Shown piece after piece: positions 15,665-17,411 of a stretch of 17,411 bases of DNA. Location: assembly GCA_020024475.1 (NCBI GenBank), contig JAHHTS010000046.1, forward strand, positions 1 through 17,411. The letters are read 5' to 3'. The notes under the pieces were generated by a model. It ran no database searches and was not told the origin of the DNA. It was given only the letters and a program-made list of their open reading frames with translations. The position numbers and the translations under genes are program-made. The stretch's first letter is position 1, and every line of letters begins with the position of its first letter. Source of the DNA: Oscillospiraceae bacterium (GTDB lineage Bacteria > Bacillota > Clostridia > Oscillospirales > Ruminococcaceae).

Positions 15665-17173
15665 TTATTCCGCAACTTCAGTATCTGTCAAGATTTCTCC
15701 ATTTTGAACTTGATCAATTGCCTGTTTGATTTCCTCAATAGACTCTTGATCCGGATAGCATACATATAATTCTATATCCGATGCAGAGTAACAAAAGTCC
15801 ACCGCATCCTCCCCTTTTGCATCCAAAGATTTGATATTCCAAGATGCTGGTTTTAAGATTTGACTTTTAATGAGTGCCTGCACTTGCTTAATAGACATAT
15901 TTGTATCAACATTTCCACTAACGCTATCTATTATATCAGAAATTCCCTTTAACATCGCTGGCGATACTGCTTTCTTAATCATGGCAGTCAATACGGCCTG
16001 CTGATCCTTTCCTCTCTGGTAATCCCCACCCGGAACGTTTTGTCGCTCTCTTGCAAAAGCAAGCGCATCCTCTCCATTGAGATGGTTCATTCCTTCCGAA
16101 ATATTGATCACTTTTCCTGAATCTTCACTTGTAGTAAATTCATACTCTGAATTGACATCTACCCCTCCAAGAGCATCCACAATTTGTATCATAGAGGTAA
16201 AGTTTACACGAGCATAAAAATCTACAGGTGTATCATATAACTCTGACAACGTAGCCATTGATTTGTCCACTCCATACATACCAGCATGGGTTAGTTTGTC
16301 TGGCATTCCTCCCGATATTCCTGGAATTTCCACATAGTAATCCCGTGGTGTCGTCACCAATAACACTTGATGCGTCTCTGGATTTACCACAGCAAGGATA
16401 TTTACATCACTTCTTCCTGTTGTTTCAATCTCTCCCGCCACATCAATTCCACTTAGATATACAGTAAATGGTTGCTTGGAAACTTCAATTTCCTCTTTTG
16501 TCAACATCATCTTATCTAACTTATTCACAATCTCATATTCAAAAATCACTTTAACTTGTTTGTCATAATCTGGAAAAGCTTCTTTCAAAATAGAAGTATA
16601 TGCACTATTATAAATAATCGCATCTACCTCTTCATCGAAAAGATTCTGCGCTTGTTCATTTAAACTTGTACATTCTACAGTGTTAATTTTTTGCTTAACT
16701 TCGGCGTTTATCTTTTTCACTGTATCCTTAACATCATTTCCTTTTAAAGACAATTGAATACCAAATTTATAATCTTTAGCATCCTTAATTGAATTTGCGT
16801 CATCATCTGCCCTTACAGCCACCACAATTTTATCCACTTTTTTATCGCTATCGCTAATTGCACTCAACATGCCACTTGTCTTAAGAGCATAAAACGAACC
16901 TGATAGTAGGATAATGGACATCGCAACACTTAGAAGTTTTCCAGCTAGTCCTCGCTTTCTACAGATTTTTGCACTTGCAAATGTCAACACCCACAACAAT
17001 GCTATAACTAGAACAATCGGCAATAAATATTTCGCCGGTAATAAATTCAATTTTATCAATGCTATGATAGCAATCACTGAGGCTATCCCTTGTATATTAG
17101 AGAATAGTAAATTTCCTTTTCTTTTTTTCCCATCTCTCTTCTTCGATCCTTGCTTCTTCACTTTTTTGTCCAT
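15665..17173 (-). CDS. LytR-CpsA-Psr (LCP) family polymer attachment protein, CpsA-like
   Basis: LCP enzymes move lipid-linked polymers onto peptidoglycan outside the cell. The 502 residues have a very basic cytoplasmic start, three membrane helices (about 27-42, 47-66 and 77-95), an extra extracytoplasmic domain (about 113-215) and the LCP domain (about 236-400). The catalytic-domain residues are all present: GRSDVN (253-258), TTPRDYYV (274-281, with Arg277 and Asp278), FARERQ (373-378, with Arg375 and Arg377) and GDYQRGKDQQ (383-392, with Arg387). The three-helix form with an accessory domain matches streptococcal CpsA. It is the first gene of the operon. The ribosome site is poor: AAGG directly abuts the ATG, with no other in-frame start. 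A 10-bp palindrome lies nine bases upstream of the start codon and may control expression. Confidence 0.94.
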   Translation of the reverse strand: MDKKVKKQGSKKRDGKKRKGNLLFSNIQGIASVIAIIALIKLNLLPAKYLLPIVLVIALLWVLTFASAKICRKRGLAGKLLSVAMSIILLSGSFYALKTSGMLSAISDSDKKVDKIVVAVRADDDANSIKDAKDYKFGIQLSLKGNDVKDTVKKINAEVKQKINTVECTSLNEQAQNLFDEEVDAIIYNSAYTSILKEAFPDYDKQVKVIFEYEIVNKLDKMMLTKEEIEVSKQPFTVYLSGIDVAGEIETTGRSDVNILAVVNPETHQVLLVTTPRDYYVEIPGISGGMPDKLTHAGMYGVDKSMATLSELYDTPVDFYARVNFTSMIQIVDALGGVDVNSEYEFTTSEDSGKVINISEGMNHLNGEDALAFARERQNVPGGDYQRGKDQQAVLTAMIKKAVSPAMLKGISDIIDSVSGNVDTNMSIKQVQALIKSQILKPASWNIKSLDAKGEDAVDFCYSASDIELYVCYPDQESIEEIKQAIDQVQNGEILTDTEVAE

Positions 17174-17182
17174 CCTTATTTT

Positions 17183-17209
17183 TTGGTATAAACAAACAAT
17201 TTATACCAA
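17183..17209. repeat. Perfect 10-bp inverted repeat in the LCP leader
   Basis: TTGGTATAAA (17183-17192) and TTTATACCAA (17200-17209) flank a seven-base loop CAAACAA. The palindrome lies between the predicted -10 and the LCP start codon and covers the predicted transcript start near 17206. It could be a repressor site or a 5' mRNA hairpin limiting ribosome access to a weak Shine-Dalgarno. Confidence 0.85.
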
Positions 17210-17212
17210 GAC

Positions 17213-17241
17213 ATAATATCACTTTTTAAATCATTTAGCAA
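17213..17241 (-). promoter_or_regulatory. Predicted sigma-A promoter of the polysaccharide operon
   Basis: On the minus strand TTGCTA (17236-17241) and TATTAT (17213-17218) are separated by exactly 17 bases, matching the consensus in four of six and five of six positions. The expected transcript start is near 17206, giving a leader of about 33 bases that opens with the inverted repeat. The -35 lies inside one copy of a nine-base direct repeat. Confidence 0.5.
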
Positions 17242-17262
17242 CTTATTAACAAAATTTAGCAA
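17233..17262. repeat. Direct repeat ATTTAGCAA x2, 21-base period
   Basis: Identical nine-base copies at 17233-17241 and 17254-17262, 21 bases apart, two turns of the helix. The first copy contains the proposed -35 of the operon promoter. This layout fits a regulator binding one face of the DNA, though short AT-rich repeats also arise by chance. Confidence 0.55.
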
Positions 17263-17306
17263 TATTTTTATTTTTTCGTAACAACTAACATTTACACAAT
17301 AGCTTT

Positions 17307-17329
17307 AATCTGATGAAAACAATCAGATT
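17307..17329. repeat. Perfect 8-bp inverted repeat between divergent promoters
   Basis: AATCTGAT (17307-17314) and ATCAGATT (17322-17329) flank the seven-base spacer GAAAACA. No gene ends here on either strand, so an operator is more likely than a terminator, although a short T-run follows on the plus strand. Confidence 0.6.
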
Positions 17330-17344
17330 TTTAAAATATATCGT

Positions 17345-17372
17345 ACCTTTTTTTATAATACAGTGCTATAAT
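17345..17372 (+). promoter_or_regulatory. Divergent plus-strand promoter, extended -10
   Basis: TGCTATAAT (17364-17372) is a perfect TATAAT with an extended TGn element. No good -35 is seen at 16 to 18 bases upstream, as allowed for extended -10 promoters. A second TATAAT lies at 17354-17359, 13 bases earlier. The expected start is near 17379, leading into the ribosome site below. Confidence 0.55.
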
Positions 17373-17400
17373 AGGAACTACATCATTTATGTGTACATAC

Positions 17401-17409
17401 AAAGGAGGA
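17401..17409 (+). promoter_or_regulatory. Ribosome binding site of a divergent gene outside the window
   Basis: AAAGGAGGA on the plus strand is a near-perfect Shine-Dalgarno two bases from the window end. With the promoter upstream it predicts a plus-strand gene starting just past 17411. Its identity cannot be seen. In such loci a regulator is common, but that is only a guess. Confidence 0.65.
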
Positions 17410-17411
17410 CT

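Noticed and set aside
17307..17332. Rho-independent terminator
   Set aside because: No gene on the plus strand ends here. The stem is AT-rich and the T-run short, so an operator-like inverted repeat is the better description.
17388..17399. TATGT-GT-ACATA inverted repeat in the divergent leader
   Set aside because: Five-base arms in AT-rich DNA are expected by chance, and it has no clear relation to the promoter.

Overview
The window looks like a cell-surface polysaccharide (capsule or wall-polymer) operon from a low-GC Bacillota, most likely a gut Clostridia such as a Lachnospiraceae. The basis is AT-rich DNA, AGGAGG-type ribosome binding sites, a three-membrane-pass CpsA-like LCP protein as first gene, and the style of the flippase, polymerase and MBOAT proteins. 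The genus cannot be fixed from the sequence.

Layout. All fifteen genes lie on the minus strand, so they read from right to left. A 238-base divergent control region (17174-17411) holds a minus-strand promoter with a palindrome at the predicted transcript start. It also holds a plus-strand promoter and a strong Shine-Dalgarno for a divergent gene that begins just outside the window. Then come an LCP attachment enzyme (15665-17173), a DegT-type sugar aminotransferase (14420-15628) and the priming phosphoglycosyl transferase (13628-14314). These three are less AT-rich than what follows. The remaining twelve genes form an AT-rich, tightly packed cassette: GT2 glycosyltransferase, LicD, TarI-like cytidylyltransferase, TarJ-like reductase, Wzx flippase, an unrecognised lipoprotein, a Wzy-like polymerase, a second LicD, GT2, GT4, an MBOAT acyltransferase and an AlgX-like protein. 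Most junctions are overlaps or gaps under 40 bases. The exceptions are 105 bases (14315-14419) and 91 bases (2980-3070).

How the genes fit together. The pathway looks Wzx/Wzy-dependent. The priming transferase puts a sugar phosphate (probably an amino sugar) on undecaprenyl phosphate, and three glycosyltransferases extend it. TarJ and TarI homologues would make ribitol 5-phosphate and CDP-ribitol, and two LicD enzymes would transfer the polyol phosphate. Wzx flips the unit, Wzy polymerises it, MBOAT plus AlgX-like proteins O-acylate it outside the membrane, and the LCP protein attaches it to peptidoglycan. This is pathway-level inference; no sugar identity can be read from the DNA.

The most interesting point is that an ISPD/TarI-type CDP-ribitol synthase sits with two LicD paralogues, while no TagF/TarL-type polymerase is visible. 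That is the same enzyme set used in human alpha-dystroglycan (ISPD, fukutin, FKRP). Other points of interest are a two-repeat lipoprotein between the flippase and polymerase genes, a 10-base tandem repeat on the start codon of one licD, and a palindrome at the operon's predicted transcript start. No RNA genes, insertion sequences, CRISPR arrays or gene-free stretches over 300 bases were seen.
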